A stretch of 64,000 bases of DNA from contig CM056587.1 of assembly GCA_029721435.1 (NCBI GenBank), positions 12,731,167 through 12,795,166 on the forward strand. Reading direction: 5' to 3'. A program made the position numbers and the translations under genes. A model generated the notes under the pieces. That model ran no database searches. It was not told the origin of the DNA and saw only the letters and a program-made list of their open reading frames with translations. The stretch comes from Gymnothorax reevesii. Its lineage: Eukaryota; Chordata; Actinopteri; Anguilliformes; Muraenidae. Shown here in pieces: positions 35,031 through 48,190 of this stretch (positions within the stretch are counted from its first letter, which is position 1; every line of letters starts with the position of its first letter).

Positions 35031-35446
35031 TCATATTTTTCCAGTTTTTATTTAATAAGTTTTTTTTTTTTTTAATTCTTTAAGTTTTAAGAGAATTCTT
35101 TCAGTTTTTTGTAGCATGCTTGTCAGTTTTATTTTTTTTTTTGTTTTAATTAGTGATAAATAATGTTGACATGTTATATATAAGACCAGCAAGTGCTCTG
35201 TGATTTCTATCAGCTAACAAAACCATGATGGACCTGTAAATCTGGCTCTATGAAAGACTGCTTGACTTGGTTCAGTTTGCACAATGTGTTTTAAGGTCGC
35301 AGATTTCGTGAGGTCCATGAGAGCACAGACAAATTCCCACTGGGAGTCTGGCAGCTCCTGAGGTCTGTGCACTTCAGTGAAGCCCAAAGGAGGGCTCAGT
35401 TAAGGCTGTCTGGTTATTTTCTCGCCCGCTGTTTGGAGCAACGATC

Positions 35447-35590
35447 TCCAACTCTGTTCCTGGAGAGCTAACATCTTGCATGTTTTCAACTCCAACAGTA
35501 ATTCAGCACACCTGATTCAGCTAATCGGCTGTTCATTAGGAACTGGGAAATGAGTTGAACTTTGCTTTTGTTGGAGCGAAAACCTGGATC
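35447..35590. mobile_element. hAT-like palindromic MITE, partial
   Basis: gatctccaactctgttcctgg and attcagcacacctgattcag are shared in kind with the intact element at 55063-55274. The right end is lost. Confidence 0.55.
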
Positions 35591-37344
35591 AGAGGTTTGG
35601 TCTGAAATCTTTATTGTGATGATAATAATGAACAGCACTTTCAGGGAAAATAAGGCTTTGCCTGGTCTCCATTACAGGACTGTCATATTCCTTAAAACCT
35701 TTAACTGCCACCTCAGTATTTTGGTAGAACACTTTTTGAGTTACTGTATCTAATTGCAAGAGGTGTAAAACGTAATTGATTGGATTTTTTTCAGCTTAAC
35801 ATACCTCAACCAAATGTTAGAGCATAGAGAGGCTTAGGAAGGTTTCAGTGAGATACAGTGATTCAGAGTTTGCTCTACCAAAAGGTTCGCCATCAAAGGG
35901 TTAGGTAACCCTCTATAGAGCTCCCAGATTGAACCATTTAGCTCAACAAACAGACCTTGGACTGTTCTGGCCCTGAGCTGGTCCACAGCTTACATTTCAC
36001 CAAGCCAAAATTCCGCGGTTAAACGATGGTGATGGATCCATCCAAATCTGGTTGCCAGAATTCAGTCATAACTCCAACTGTGATAGGCATTTGGCCCAGA
36101 ATTTAAAAGCTTCAATGATCCTGAAATGTCGCTAGTAGTAGTTGGGACACAACTGGCCCACAGAGCACAGCCAAAACATTGCATTGCCATAACTGCCTTG
36201 AAGTGCTTAAATATAGCCATGTTGCATGAGGAGCCATCAGTTGTAATCATTTCATTTAAAACAAATGCGATGCACCTCCTCTATCATGCACCATTCTCCA
36301 GGGGCAGTAGGGTCCCACCCCCAAAATGTACACAAGAATTTTCCGAAATGTCTTCAAGGTGTACATTTTCCAGAATCAAATATACCGTAATAAGACTCAC
36401 ATGCAGAGTCTCATGTGTTAGAAATATTCAGTTGCTGTTCACTCAGTTCAGTGCTTCCATCTCACGCTGAGTTCCAATGCCCGATGAGTTACGGAGGCCA
36501 ACCCAGCGGAATCAGAGACAGCTGGGCCCTGCTTTGCTTGGCTCTCGCACAAGTGCACTGGGTATCTGGGAAGTTTTCACATCCGGAGCTCTGTGGATGC
36601 AGATGCTCCTGGGTCCTGAGCCCCATCTCCAAACAAAGGCCGAGTTTTCAGATTCCTGACATTTCTCCTCTGTCTCAGCAGGTCTTTTTTGTGACTGAGG
36701 TTGGGTAATGTGGCTTCAGATATACAGCTTGATCAAACAATGCTGACATGAAGCATGAAGAGCTCCAAAGAATCAAATGAAAACTGGTTGAAAATGATAG
36801 TCATTGCACTGTGATAATACGTTTTAAATGATTCCATTTGCATTTCAGTTCTGAAGATGATAACTCATACTAGTAGAACCAGTACACTAATACTAAATAA
36901 TGATACTACTACTACTATTAATAATAATAATAATAATAACAATGCCTTGAACTCCCCAACTTTGCAATATGTTATAAGTTCTGCAATCTTCAAAAAATAG
37001 GGTGCAACTTGCGGAGCTAGTTCTAGAGTCAACTCGAGATATGGCCGCATTCCCATAGACACTTCCATGCATATCAGACACTGCTCTCCCCCTTTAGATG
37101 GTGGGCTATATGAGCTGCTTATCTGCTCTGGCTCCATGGAAAACATACCTTTGCCTGCTGCAGTGCTGTATTGTTCTCTGTTGCTGCATCACTCTTGCCT
37201 GCAGCTAATTAATATCCCACCTTCACCCCAGCATCCTCTGGTGGGCTTTGAATGTCCCCAGGGGGGACGCCCTTACACTCCTTTTTGGCCTCTTCCAGAT
37301 CTGATGGCTGCAGGCTGTGTCTGGGTCAGAGACTAGATTCCAGG
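35591..37344. other. Intergenic, no gene recognised
   Basis: Holds a (TAA)n microsatellite at about 36905-36940. No exon seen. Confidence 0.4.
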
Positions 37345-37685
37345 CTATTCATCCATTATCTGTGCCTCTTGTTCCTCATCAGGGTCGAGGGAGAACTGGT
37401 CCCTCTCCCAGCTGACTATGGGCGAAAGGCATGGACACACCCTGGACAGCTCGTCAGTCCACTGTAGGGCACATACACCATTTACTCACCATTGTCACAC
37501 ACTCAAACCTATAGCTAATTTAGAGTCTCCCGTTAGCTCGACATGCATGTCTTTGGACTGTGGGAGGAAACTCCCAAGAACACAGGGAGAACATACAAAC
37601 TTTACATAGAGAGGTACTTGACAGCTGTCCAAACCCACAACCATCTTTCCGTGAGTCAACAATACTACCCACCGCACCACCATTC
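37345..37685 (-). mobile_element. SINE-like element, inverse copy
   Basis: Complement of the SINE body: attcatccattatctgtgcc at its 3' end, cacaccctggacagctcgtc, and gacatgcatgtctttggactgtgggagg. Confidence 0.7.
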
Positions 37686-37862
37686 CATTTCTGCTTATCA
37701 CTCTGCTCTGTTTTTTTCCAATTTCAACACTTTTTTTTTCAATCACAGTACCCTCACATCTTTTACCGCCTTCTGGAAACACTCATCAATACATATATAA
37801 TATTTGAGCCAAAGCAAAAGCACCTTGTATCCATTGTTTACAATTGGATCGAGTATATTGGA

Positions 37863-38650
37863 TCAGACACTCGCACCCGCTCTGAAAGTACATGAGAAAA
37901 GGACTTGGGTAACCTGTGGGTAAATAGGATCACATTTTCTGCACGGGTCATCCCTCCTCAATCTGCACAAGGCATGGTTTGTTGGGGTGTGAAATTTTAC
38001 ATGGAATATATAGCACAAAGTCCTATTTGATAAAGATGACATGTGACAATCGCAATGCATGTTACAGTTCCCAATACTTACTCTTCTGAGTATGCTACGG
38101 TCTTGCCTAAGACTTGATGAATACTGATCAAAGTTTGGACACAAAAGGACTTTAACGTACTCATTATTCTTACCCCACTCGCCCTCATCCCCCAGGAGTA
38201 AACTCCTACATAACACGGCCTAGGGTGCTGGGCTATACAAATTTATTGGCTTGACACCTCTATTCTTCCTTCTCTAAATAGATGGAATAAGGAAGTTTTG
38301 CAGTGTATTATACTCAAAAAAATTGTCTCCCTAAACACATTAAATACAGCACGGAGACCATTTTAGTTTAACTGTTCTGTTTAACTGTTTTGTCTTATGC
38401 TGAAGGTAGCTGCTTGCCTTCTTAAACCATTCCCCTCACTCAATTGTTCCATTAATTTAATTCCCAATTTTTCATTTTATTTACTGTTATCATTTTTTAC
38501 CATTGATATCATTGCATTACGTATCTCAATCACAGCCTGATAATGGTGAGTTTTGGGACCTATTGGCTTGGGTAGGTTGCACATAATCTCCATTTTGTAT
38601 GCCGGTACCCCTGTGTCTTCCAAATTCAATAAAGTGAATTTTAAAAAATA
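37863..38650 (+). mobile_element. L1-like insertion with inverted 5' part
   Basis: The 3' part (about 38230-38650) reads on the plus strand as the end of an L1-type ORF2 (LPSLNRWNKEVLQCIILKKI). An untranslated tail, AATAAA and an A-rich end follow. The 5' part (37863-38216) reads on the minus strand as the segment just before it in ORF2 (SSLSNRTL...FHTPTNHALCRLRRDDPCRKC). The head is thus inverted relative to the tail, the arrangement left by twin priming. Both parts carry disruptions. Confidence 0.65.
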
Positions 38651-41600
38651 CTGAGTGATTTGGTCAGTCTTTTGTTGTGCAGAGGAGTGTTGAGGTTGTG
38701 GTGCATGATAGCGGAAGCCAATCTCATAATTTCTTTCTATTTTGCAAGGGGAAAATGCAACACTGGTCTAGAGGTTAGGGGCTGGGTCAGTGAATCTCTG
38801 GCCAAACAGTTGCGTTAATTTCCAGTAAAAACGCTGGTGGCGGCAATCTATTGTGAATATCCAGCTAACTAAATAACTATATTTGATGAATATTGCTCGA
38901 AATTCGGATGAATGCCTGAGTGTGCAAGTTGTGATGTGGCAGTACAAATCTTTGCTTATATTGAAGATGACCTTGATTGCTCGTTGTCTGTGTCTAAACT
39001 GTTTTCTCTGATATTTTAATATTTGCCTTTGTGTTCCTGCTGGTTTGCTAATGTATTGGTTTTCTTTTATCATCACTGTGTGGGAATAGGCAGTTCAAGT
39101 TGAAACAACACATTTGTCTTTCTTTTGAGAATTTTTTCATCACCCCATGAGGCTTAGTATTTGCAGATCAAACTCATTATTCATATGGCAGTACATCGTG
39201 TGTTTATTCTTTCATTTTTGAATAGTTCTGAGCACAAAAGTGGTCAGTAAATTATTTTTGACAAAGCCCTTGAAATTAATCTTTTGTTTTACGCCTCAGG
39301 CACATTTTGATTGTTTCATCGCAAGTCCACTGTGTTTGAAATAGGCTTACATTTCCACAGATTTGAATCAAGCAGCTGCATTTCACATATCCACATATGG
39401 TTTCTTTGGTCTTTATGGGGTTTATAATATAAATCATATTTGATGATATTTTAAGCTAAATCAGTTTCACTCGCATACAGACATAAAATTCACGTGCTTG
39501 CATTTATTTTAAGCTAGCGTCAGAGTGCGTGAGAAGCCTGCTTCCCGATTTATCCTGATAACCATGAGTGTTTGAACACAATATCTTCCATTGTGTCATA
39601 ATTATACATATACAACTGTGCCCTTGGGCAACTGCTGGCTGTTAATGTAGTGCTCTGAGGGGAAACATGACACAAGTCTATCTGTATGCAACGGTGAGTG
39701 GGTGTTCAAACTTGCCTTGCTTTTTCCAGTCCTGGTTCTGTTGTAAAATGAAGCTATTTAGATTAAGGACTGATTTCAAATAGTTTCTTAGAACAAAAGT
39801 TTGGGTATATAAATTGGTTTGCGCTTTTTGCATGTTATGGCATATCAAGTATCTAATTTTTGCAGAAAAAAAGAAGCTGCAAGCCATGAACCTTAAGACT
39901 TTCACAATGAAGATGTAAACTGAGAGGCTGTAAACTCACTTTAAGCCTATAAACGTCCTTTTGACAAGCTGAGATCCTGATATGGGTTTCTAATGCTAGA
40001 GAATAGCAGTTTTAAAGGCTGATTTGTGCTTCTGCGTTGAATCTACACACGGCGTGCAGTGTCTCCTATGCGAGTCGGCTGCATGGTCATGAGCATTTGC
40101 ACTTTTGCCCTGGTGTGTTTGTGTCGCTCTGTTTGTACACCGCTAAAATGTTAATGCGATGCTACCAAGTTACAGACCAGTTACAGTTTGTTTGGTCATT
40201 TCTGAGGAGGTGCACGATGACCTATGGCATCGGGAATGCAGCTATGCTGTGCCTACGATTTAGGTTCAATGCCATCACATAAATGAGGCTTTAGCTACTG
40301 TGTATACAAACTCTTAGGCTGGTTTTGTAAACTTTTGCTGCCAGCAAAGAAGTGATAAATTATGTATTCAGTGCAAAATAATTGCCGAAACAGCATAAGA
40401 TAAATTGGAAATTTTATTCATAGTAGTTTTTCCCTTGACAGTGATAGAATGCGTGAGCACAACTACATCCTCAAGAAAACTGGATTTAAATTTATCCTTA
40501 ACTTATAGTCAGAGGGCAAGACAATCAGGAACTGAGCCTGAGTTTGTGTGCCAGGTGAAATGATAGCTTTTACCTCACAAGTGTAAGCTTGTTCGTGTGT
40601 AAACATTTTCCATCTGCTGATATACTGTCCTGTCCATCAACATGGATTTTTAACCTGAAGTTTGAAGAGGTCATTTTGAATGTAGAAAATGTTTGACAAT
40701 TATAGTCTCAGGTGCTCGTCTCTGCCAATATGTCCATCCACTAGAACTTAAGCTTGTTTCCAAAGCATGACATAACCTGGCTAAGATAGTTTCACTTCTA
40801 TGATGTTCCCCCTCAAAAGAGATCTGATCTAAGTGATACTACATGTAAAGGATAAATAAATAATTTCTTGTGAAGGTAAATGTAATATGTCCTAATCCAA
40901 TGTGCATCTTTTTTCCAGCGGGTTTAGTTTGTGACCATGTGTTCAACTTTGCGCCTCAATGAATTGAAACTTGCAAAATAAAATGTTTGCAGTGATCTTA
41001 CTGGTTTTGAGTACTGCATTTGATATCCATTCTCCCTAACAGTGATGTCTGTTTCAGACATGCTCGGATATATATTTATTTACAAGTATTTTTCTGACAT
41101 ATTATTTATTTATTTACCTTTTACCTTGGCGGAAACTTAAGCATTGAAGTTCCTGGGATAATTACAACAATTGACTGATCACAATACTTCAGGTCCCAGG
41201 GCTGCAGCTAAATGTTTCAGAATTTATCAGCCTGATGAGAAGGAAAAAACTGTTATTTCAGATTTATCTTGATTTATAAAATTTGCTTCAGGTTTGCAAT
41301 TAATTAAACACTTTTTCTGCTCCCAAAAATTTAAGCTATTTATCCTAATGTTGTTCAAGAGGTGAAGAATTCCAGAATGCCATCTCTGAAGGAATGCCTA
41401 TTTCGAGAGGTACGAATATCTTCATAATGAATTGCTTCTAAAATATGGATGATGGTTTTATGTATGATGAAAAGTATGCTTTCGTTCAGCAATTAGAAAA
41501 AAAATTCCTACCTCTGTCGCATATCTTATAAATCAGTTTGTTTTCATAGTCCTTCTTTCCTTGACAGACAGGTTGTCTAAAGTTTTTATCTCTTTCTTCC

Positions 41601-42264
41601 ATGGAACACTTTCAGAACCTGTTCTGTTGTGTTTGTCAGATATCAATGTGCGGTAAGTTCATTCAGTCACTCTATAAGAATGTACAAGCCCTCTGGCTGT
41701 TATGTGCAAAGCAAACACAATTCATCAGTACTTCACATCCTGAAAGACCCGCAGGATCAGTGATGGAAAGCTTTACTCTACTGCACTGAGTGGGGAGATG
41801 TCAGAGGATCCCTTTCATAGATGTGAGCTGGAGAGCGCATCATCACAATAAATCTCAGCTGCCCTCTGCTGCCATTAAGAATTGCATTTACACAAAACTG
41901 CTCAAATTAGAGTCTGAAATGCAGATGCAACCACATTGTCATATGTGACAGACAACGGGCAACGGACGAAAAACCACAATAGCATATCAACTCATAGCTA
42001 AAGCTATGAGCTAAAAATGGGAAATGGGCAATATCTAAACAGCTATTTTGATAATTGGCGTGAATCTTTTTTCATCAGGTGCCTCCAGCAATTGCACAAC
42101 AAATAACCATGATGATTTAACTGAGGAATCATAGTGGCATTTTTTTTTTACCTCAACAGTTTAATTGTGCGGACATTTATAACCTCGCAAGGAAGAATCA
42201 TGACTTTTTTGGTCAGTTTCTAATTAATTTCAATGCGAAATTTCAGTTACTGAGCAATATATAC
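38651..42264. other. Intergenic, no gene recognised
   Basis: Long AT-rich stretch without recognised exon or repeat. Confidence 0.4.
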
Positions 42265-42600
42265 CTGACAGTTGATGGGTCCTCTCACTAGATGCCTCCT
42301 AATAGGTATGCGCCCTGGCTACCTTGCCAACAAGCCTGGCTCCTTAGGGATGCAGTCAGCGCATGTGACTCCTACTCGAGAGTCTGGGGTTCAATCCCCC
42401 GCCTGCCACATTCTGGCGAAATCGGCAGGATCTGGGGGAGCCTAATGGATAGCAGCATGTGTAAAGCATGGAGTGTGAGGACACGCTCCCGAAAGAGGGG
42501 GAGAAATGTGACAGTTGAAGGATCCTCTCACTAGAAATCAGCTCGTGTGACCCCTACCCAGGAGTCTGATGTTCAATAACCTGCCCGGGACCCTCCTTTC
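42265..42600 (+). repeat. Duplicated tRNA-derived SINE-like unit
   Basis: Two copies of tgacagttgaWgggtcctctcactaga (about 42267 and 42509) are each followed by tRNA-like text. The first has ggttcaatccccc, a good B box, after gactcctactcgagagtctgg; the second is diverged. Too degenerate for a functional tRNA gene. Confidence 0.55.
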
Positions 42601-42607
42601 CCCCATG

Positions 42608-42910
42608 AAAAATTACCACAAAATACTACAGTGAAAATACTGTAGTTTTCTATAGAAACTATGGTATTTTGGCAGAATTACTATAGATACTATAGATATA
42701 CTTATATATACTATACTCTGTAGTTTACTATAGTGATGCTAAAGTAAATCACAACACAAAGTCAAACTCTACTATAGTAAACTATAGCAATGACATTCAA
42801 TTACTGTAGTATATTTGCAACAAATTTTAGTTTACTGTAGTAAAACGCAGTTACTTTAGTTTACATCGATTTTACAGTTGTAAACTATATTTAACTATAG
42901 CAAATTTTTA
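42608..42910. repeat. Palindrome-rich CTATAG/TACTGTAG tract
   Basis: Dense repeats of ctatag, tactgtag, actatagtaaactatag and gtttactgtagtaaa, many self-complementary. Matches a type of low-complexity interspersed repeat of fish. No coding potential. Confidence 0.6.
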
Positions 42911-43909
42911 AAAGGGTTGGCCAGCCACATTCTGTCAAATTTGACTTTATTCAGGATTGGGCAATTCTGGGATATGCCCTTGCTGTAGGGACAGCATTCT
43001 AATATTCTTTTAATAAGTAGTCGCTTTTCCTGTGGGATTGCTTGTGCTCTTAATCACGTTATTTGGTCAAAAATAGCAATGTGCGAAATATGCTATGACA
43101 GGTCTGTGGACATGTTGCGTTATATTGCGAAGATATGCTTGCATCAGAGGAGGAACATTACCCCTAACTGATCAAATACATGAAAGCTGAATCAATGGGC
43201 TGGTAATTGGAGACAGACCAACACCTGGTCACCAATCATTACCAACTGGTGAGTAATGAACAAGTAATTCAAAGCCAAAGTAAATGATTTTGAGGCCCTG
43301 TCCACATGTACTCAGGTAAGTTTAAAGACAGCATTTTCTTTGCATTTCAGCCATTCATCGACACTCAAACTGTATTTTAGTTCATTTTATTCACCGAAAA
43401 TGTTTTGGAAGATGCCTTCCACGGTGAAGAGTTTTGGAAACCTGGACTAGGTTTGAGGTAAATCAAAATTCTGTTCATGTTTAAGGAAGAAAAAACATCA
43501 ACGACAACCTTATTTTTTTGTGTTACCAGTTTTTATCTGCTTGTTTGTCATAATGCAATAAGAACAATATGAAATCAAAGCAATTTCTCGAAAAATAATG
43601 ATTGAGAAGATATGTAATCCCTCTGAACATCCAAAGCACCTGCTCAAGAAAAAACTCACAGCTTGCTCAGATGCTTTGAATGGTTGGAACGAAAACCAGC
43701 ATACACAGGGATACACCAGGACCAAATTTGAGAACCACTGTTGTAGAGTGTTGGTTTTAAACATAATAATAATGTGTATCTTTCTATCGAAGGCCATGCA
43801 TTTTGTTTTCTGTGCGTCAAGTTTATGGTGGAGATAAGTGAATGCTCATGGCATGACAAAGTAGTTGTATGCCCTTAGGTTGATTTGAAATTTACTATTC
43901 TGTTAGTGT
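42911..43909. other. Intergenic, no gene recognised
   Basis: No feature identified beyond short random frames. Confidence 0.4.
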
Positions 43910-44498
43910 CAGAGACATGCGGTCAGGGGAGGCAGAGGCTTCGCCTTTTATCGCTGTATGTTGTAAACCTGTTTCCACGTACTGTCTGAGTGACAATCTA
44001 TCCATTTATAATAACAAAAAGATTAATTTTATGTTTACACTTTGATAGGAGTCTGCAAGGATGTAAATCTTAATAATTAATTAGAAAAAATCCCTACTCT
44101 CTCGGTAATTTTGTGGATCGTTTTTGACTTTTTTTTTATCGGATTATGAAAAAAGACTGAAAATAAACTCACATTTTTTTTAATGGCATTAAAAAGCAGG
44201 TATTTAAGAGGGAAAACATTATTGTAAACATATTGACCTAGCATTAAACGCATTGGCATTGAGTTGGCTTCCTGTAAGCAAATATGAACAACTTTGCTGT
44301 CTCGTGAGCTTTTTATGTCTGATGCACAGAGCAATAATGTCATGGACACTGAAATTGGCACGTCATTCCACTGTTTAGTCTTAGCAAATTAATTCATTAA
44401 TCCTCTGATTGCTAATCAAGCAAAGTAATAGGGAGTTATAGTTTTTTCAACGGTGAGGATTCTGCCTCACCTAACTGACCTCCGACGGCACGTCACTG
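43910..44498. mobile_element. hAT-like non-autonomous element
   Basis: Left end CAGAGACATGCGGTCAGG and right-end complement CAGTGACGTGCCGTCGGAGG align as diverged terminal inverted repeats, including the internal GAGGCAGA..C..C block. Flanks TTAGTGT and TTAGTAT fit a slightly mutated target duplication. No transposase. Confidence 0.65.
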
Positions 44499-44929
44499 TT
44501 AGTATTATCAAATCATTGTCAAAGTTTTATTTTGGCAGTACTCAGTGAAACCTCCAATTTATCAAAATTTGTAAAGCTGAAAAATATGCCATAGGTCTAT
44601 TTAAGACAGTTCTGAATCGCTGAGGGTTGAGGACAGGATGTGACACGTCTAGAGTGGATTGTCCCTGGAGAAAGCAGCCGTAATCCAGCCTCTTAGCCTC
44701 AAAAAATGAGTTGCTGAAAACTCTTCCTCAGGCCAAGGTAAAGCACTGCTGCCAGGATGCCATTTTTGGACTGGCTGAGTAGTGATGAATGATCTAAATC
44801 CGCTCTTTTCACATCTTGCCCTGCAGCCTTTTCAGGGTGATAAAACTCCCTTGCGTAGTAAATCACATTGCAAATAACTAGTCTGAAATTTTCTTTGCTC
44901 GTTTATTTTAAGGACCAAAGATGATGTGG
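44499..44929. other. Intergenic, nothing recognised
   Basis: No feature identified. Confidence 0.4.
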
Positions 44930-45245
44930 GTAGCACGTTTGCGCAGTGGGCAGCGCTTTTGACTCACTGCTGTAGGGTCGCAGGTTTAATCCATGCGTGG
45001 AGTCTGCATGTTCTCCTAGTGTTCATGTTGATGTCCTCCTTCAGTCCAAAGACATTCTTGACAGGCTGATTTGAGACTCTCAATTTCCGACTGGCATGAG
45101 TGAGTACTCCCTTGCAATGGATTGTCAAATGGTCCAGGGTGTGTCCAGGCCACTTGCTCCATTGCATGCTGAGATAAGCCTCAGCCCCCTGTAACCGTGA
45201 CCAGGAGTTATGCTGGTTAGACAATGGACTGATGAACTGATGGTG
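44930..45245 (+). mobile_element. SINE-like element, near full-length
   Basis: gggtagcacgtttgcgcagtg, caggtttaatccatg (B-box-like), gtctgcatgttctcc, cagtccaaagacattcttgacagg and cctcagccccctgtaacc follow in the standard order. Confidence 0.75.
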
Positions 45246-47171
45246 ATATTCAGTGGTATATGTTTCTAATAGACAAGCAAGCTGCTGGGCCGGAGGACAC
45301 ACTAGAGGAATTCACATGAGGGTTGTGACACAAATTCAGAAATGGTCAGATTATTTCCTTATTTAATTAAATTCCCATTTACTCATATATTTTGGAGGCT
45401 ACATCTCCCTTTGTCCAGGTGGCTGTTCCAATGGCACTGGGCCATTTGATTAGCCACATGATATACATAATCTGAGCCCTCTCAGATGTTTCATCCCATG
45501 TCAAAGATCTGGGGGAATTACCTGCACGAAATGCATTGCACGGGTGACATTTCAGCTGTGAACTAAGGGATAAGATCCATTTTGGGCCTGCTCTGCTTGG
45601 GTTGTATCGTATATTTTTTGCTGTAGCTTATCTTTTTTTTTTGCTCATCGCTGTCCTCAGAGAGTGACATAATATGATCATATGAAGACAGCTGTAGTTC
45701 CTGTATGGTAGTATGTAGTTCCACCATATGGATGCAAATAATCAACTGCCAGTTTCCTTTGAGTTGTGTCACTGTCAAAATCTTGTATCTTTTTCAAGAT
45801 ATTTCCCAACCTCAGTCCAAATTGTGTCTTTTTTTTTGCTCCTCTGAAGTTATCAGAAGTTTTTGCGCTGAGAGTTGAATACTGAAATGCCCCAGAAATC
45901 GGTTGATGGAAAGTGGTACAGTATAACAACGTCTATGGCTCAGGCGACAGTTTGTTTTTACTGGTTTTCCTCTTGCAAAATGTGACCAGGGTTATTTTCA
46001 CATGCTGTCTGCACCTGCGACCACAAATTCGCCGTGAATAGAAAATTCCGCGGCGGGGAAGAGGAAGCAGGCATGTAGAGACACCTGGACGGCAGCAAGC
46101 CTCAGGCAAGGGTTCAGACACGACTGAGGCAAGAGTTCAGGCGCGAGCGTCAGCTCATGGCCTTCAATGTGCGCATCATGTGGGTCCAGCTCCGCATGAG
46201 AGGTCAGGGGTGACTGTATGCAGGTCAGCTGAGGACTGTTCTCTTTTCAGGTCAGGACTGGCGGAGTGGAGGTGGGGAGGGCTGCTCATCGGATGTGAGG
46301 GACTCTCAGGTGGCCTGATGCAGAAAAGCAGTTTTTGTGGGAATTTGGCCAGGACACCGTGGTTAACTCTTTTGAAAAGCTCTCTAAGATCATTTATAAG
46401 CTCAGCGAGTGGTGAACTCAGGATGAAGTCTTATTTTTAGAGTGCAGAACCTCCTGCAGTATAGTATCCCATATATGCACCGCACATCCGTCATCTGTGA
46501 ATTTTCCCCCAAAACAGCGGTGAGGGAAGAGTCATGGTACTATGTAGCCTGAGGGTCTGTCCAGCGAGACAGAACAGTAAACTATGGTGCTGGTCAACTA
46601 TTCATGGCTCCCAGCTAAGGTAAGACAGCTGTGAATGTGTGTGCACTCACCCCAGGTGCTACACCTGAATACCTCCAAAAAAATAAAAAAACTCCATGTC
46701 ATGTGCATTTATCAGAGGACAAGATGATGTCATACCTTTGAGTCCTCAGAGGAATCCTGCTTCTCTTCTTGTGGAGAGACCGTTGGCTTTGATTAATTGA
46801 TATATTTTATTGCCATTGTATATTACCGGCTATAGAATCAAGCTATCAAGTTATGAATATTTTTAAATTAAGTGTGGGTTTCATGTGAGTGCAGTGAAGA
46901 ATTGACATTAGTAGCTACAGCCAGAAGTAGTGTGTGATTCATCTTTGAAGTTGAAGATTTGGTGTGCAAAGTGAACCTGTTCATTTGCACTGCATGGATG
47001 TTGTGGGAAATGTAGTTTGGAATCCATAACTGACTAACAGAGTCTCTTAATTTCAGTCTCACCCATCCAGGTTCTCACACCATAGAGCTACGTGATCTTC
47101 ATGTGGTCTCTTGTACTCTGGGTTCCATCCATCTTCAAAGAAATCCTCTCGCAACCGCCCCTGACTAACGC
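45246..47171. other. Intergenic, no gene recognised
   Basis: No supported exon. A 21-bp motif around gaggcaagRgttcagRc occurs twice near 46100-46145. Confidence 0.4.
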
Positions 47172-47265
47172 CTTCGCTGCAGAATTGGAGTTGGACCCTG
47201 AAAACTGCACTGTGGCTGCCCATTGCTCTGTAATAGCTAAGATGGGACAAACGAAGAGGCCAAAT
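47172..47265 (+). repeat. Dispersed repeat, copy of the 31.7-kb family
   Basis: gaattggagttggaccctg, cactgtggctgcccattgctc and aagatgggac are the usual landmarks of this repeat. Confidence 0.6.
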
Positions 47266-47359
47266 TACCATGGAACTCATTTAATGTACATACATTACAA
47301 GCATTGCATAATGTTGTTTTTTTTTAAACACTGTCACTTCTTGAGAATCGGTTGCTACA

Positions 47360-48190
47360 TACACTGATCTACAAAAATTTTAAGATCACTCACATTTGAA
47401 GAGGCTGATTGTTTATCTCAAAATACTGGAGAATGTCAATATCTCAGAGCAGTTAGTAGACAGTAAGCAAATAGTAGGTTGTCATTTTTGATGTGTTGGA
47501 ATCAGCAGAAATGAGACCTGAGCAACTTTGACAGGAGCCAAATGCCCTGACAACTGGGTCAGAGCTTTTCCGAAGTCGCAAGGCGTGTGGGGTGCACTCA
47601 GTCAGCAGTGGTAAGTGCCGACTGACAGTGGTCCAAAAGAGACAAACCGTGATCTGGCGATGGGGTGTTGAGCGGCCATGGATCATTGACAGTCAAAGGA
47701 AAAGAAGTATATCGGTCCAAACCAGGGGAAGGGCGACAGTCGTTTGAGTACAAGAAAATTTTGTGATGATTACTAGAGGACTAAGTCACACCACAGAGTG
47801 AAGGACTCACTGCTGCGCATAGGGCTTCTCTGATGCAGGCCGGTCAGAATAACTAGTCTGGAGGGCTGACTATCATCAAAAGCATCCATAATGGGCATGC
47901 AAACGTTGGAACGGGACCTTGGAGCAGCGTACTAAGGTCGCTGTGTCCGATGAGTCCCATTTATCATCTTCATCATGAACATCAGGTGGGCAACTGTGTC
48001 CAGTGTCCTGGGGAAGACATGGGACCAAGATGCACTGGGGGGGGGGGGGACAGACAAACAGCAGGTGGGAGTGTGATGCTCTGGGAAATATTCTGTTGGG
48101 AAAACCTGGGGATTCACGTGACCATCAATTTGATAAAAACTGTTTCAGTGGCCCGCTGAAGACCAACCAAGTATTAGACGGGAGGTAATT
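47360..48190 (+). mobile_element. Decayed Tc1 transposase copy
   Basis: Begins at a TACACTGATCTACAAAAATT-type terminus. Plus-strand remnants include tccgatgagtcccatttatc, which is the SDESHF catalytic-Asp region. A frame at 47950-48159 has TAGGSVMLWEIFCWENLG, equivalent to the GGSVMVWG block. Multiple frame breaks and a 13-base G run. Confidence 0.7.

Noticed and set aside
42340..42420. Functional tRNA gene
   Set aside because: The B box is good but the acceptor stem does not pair and the unit is part of a duplicated SINE-like repeat.
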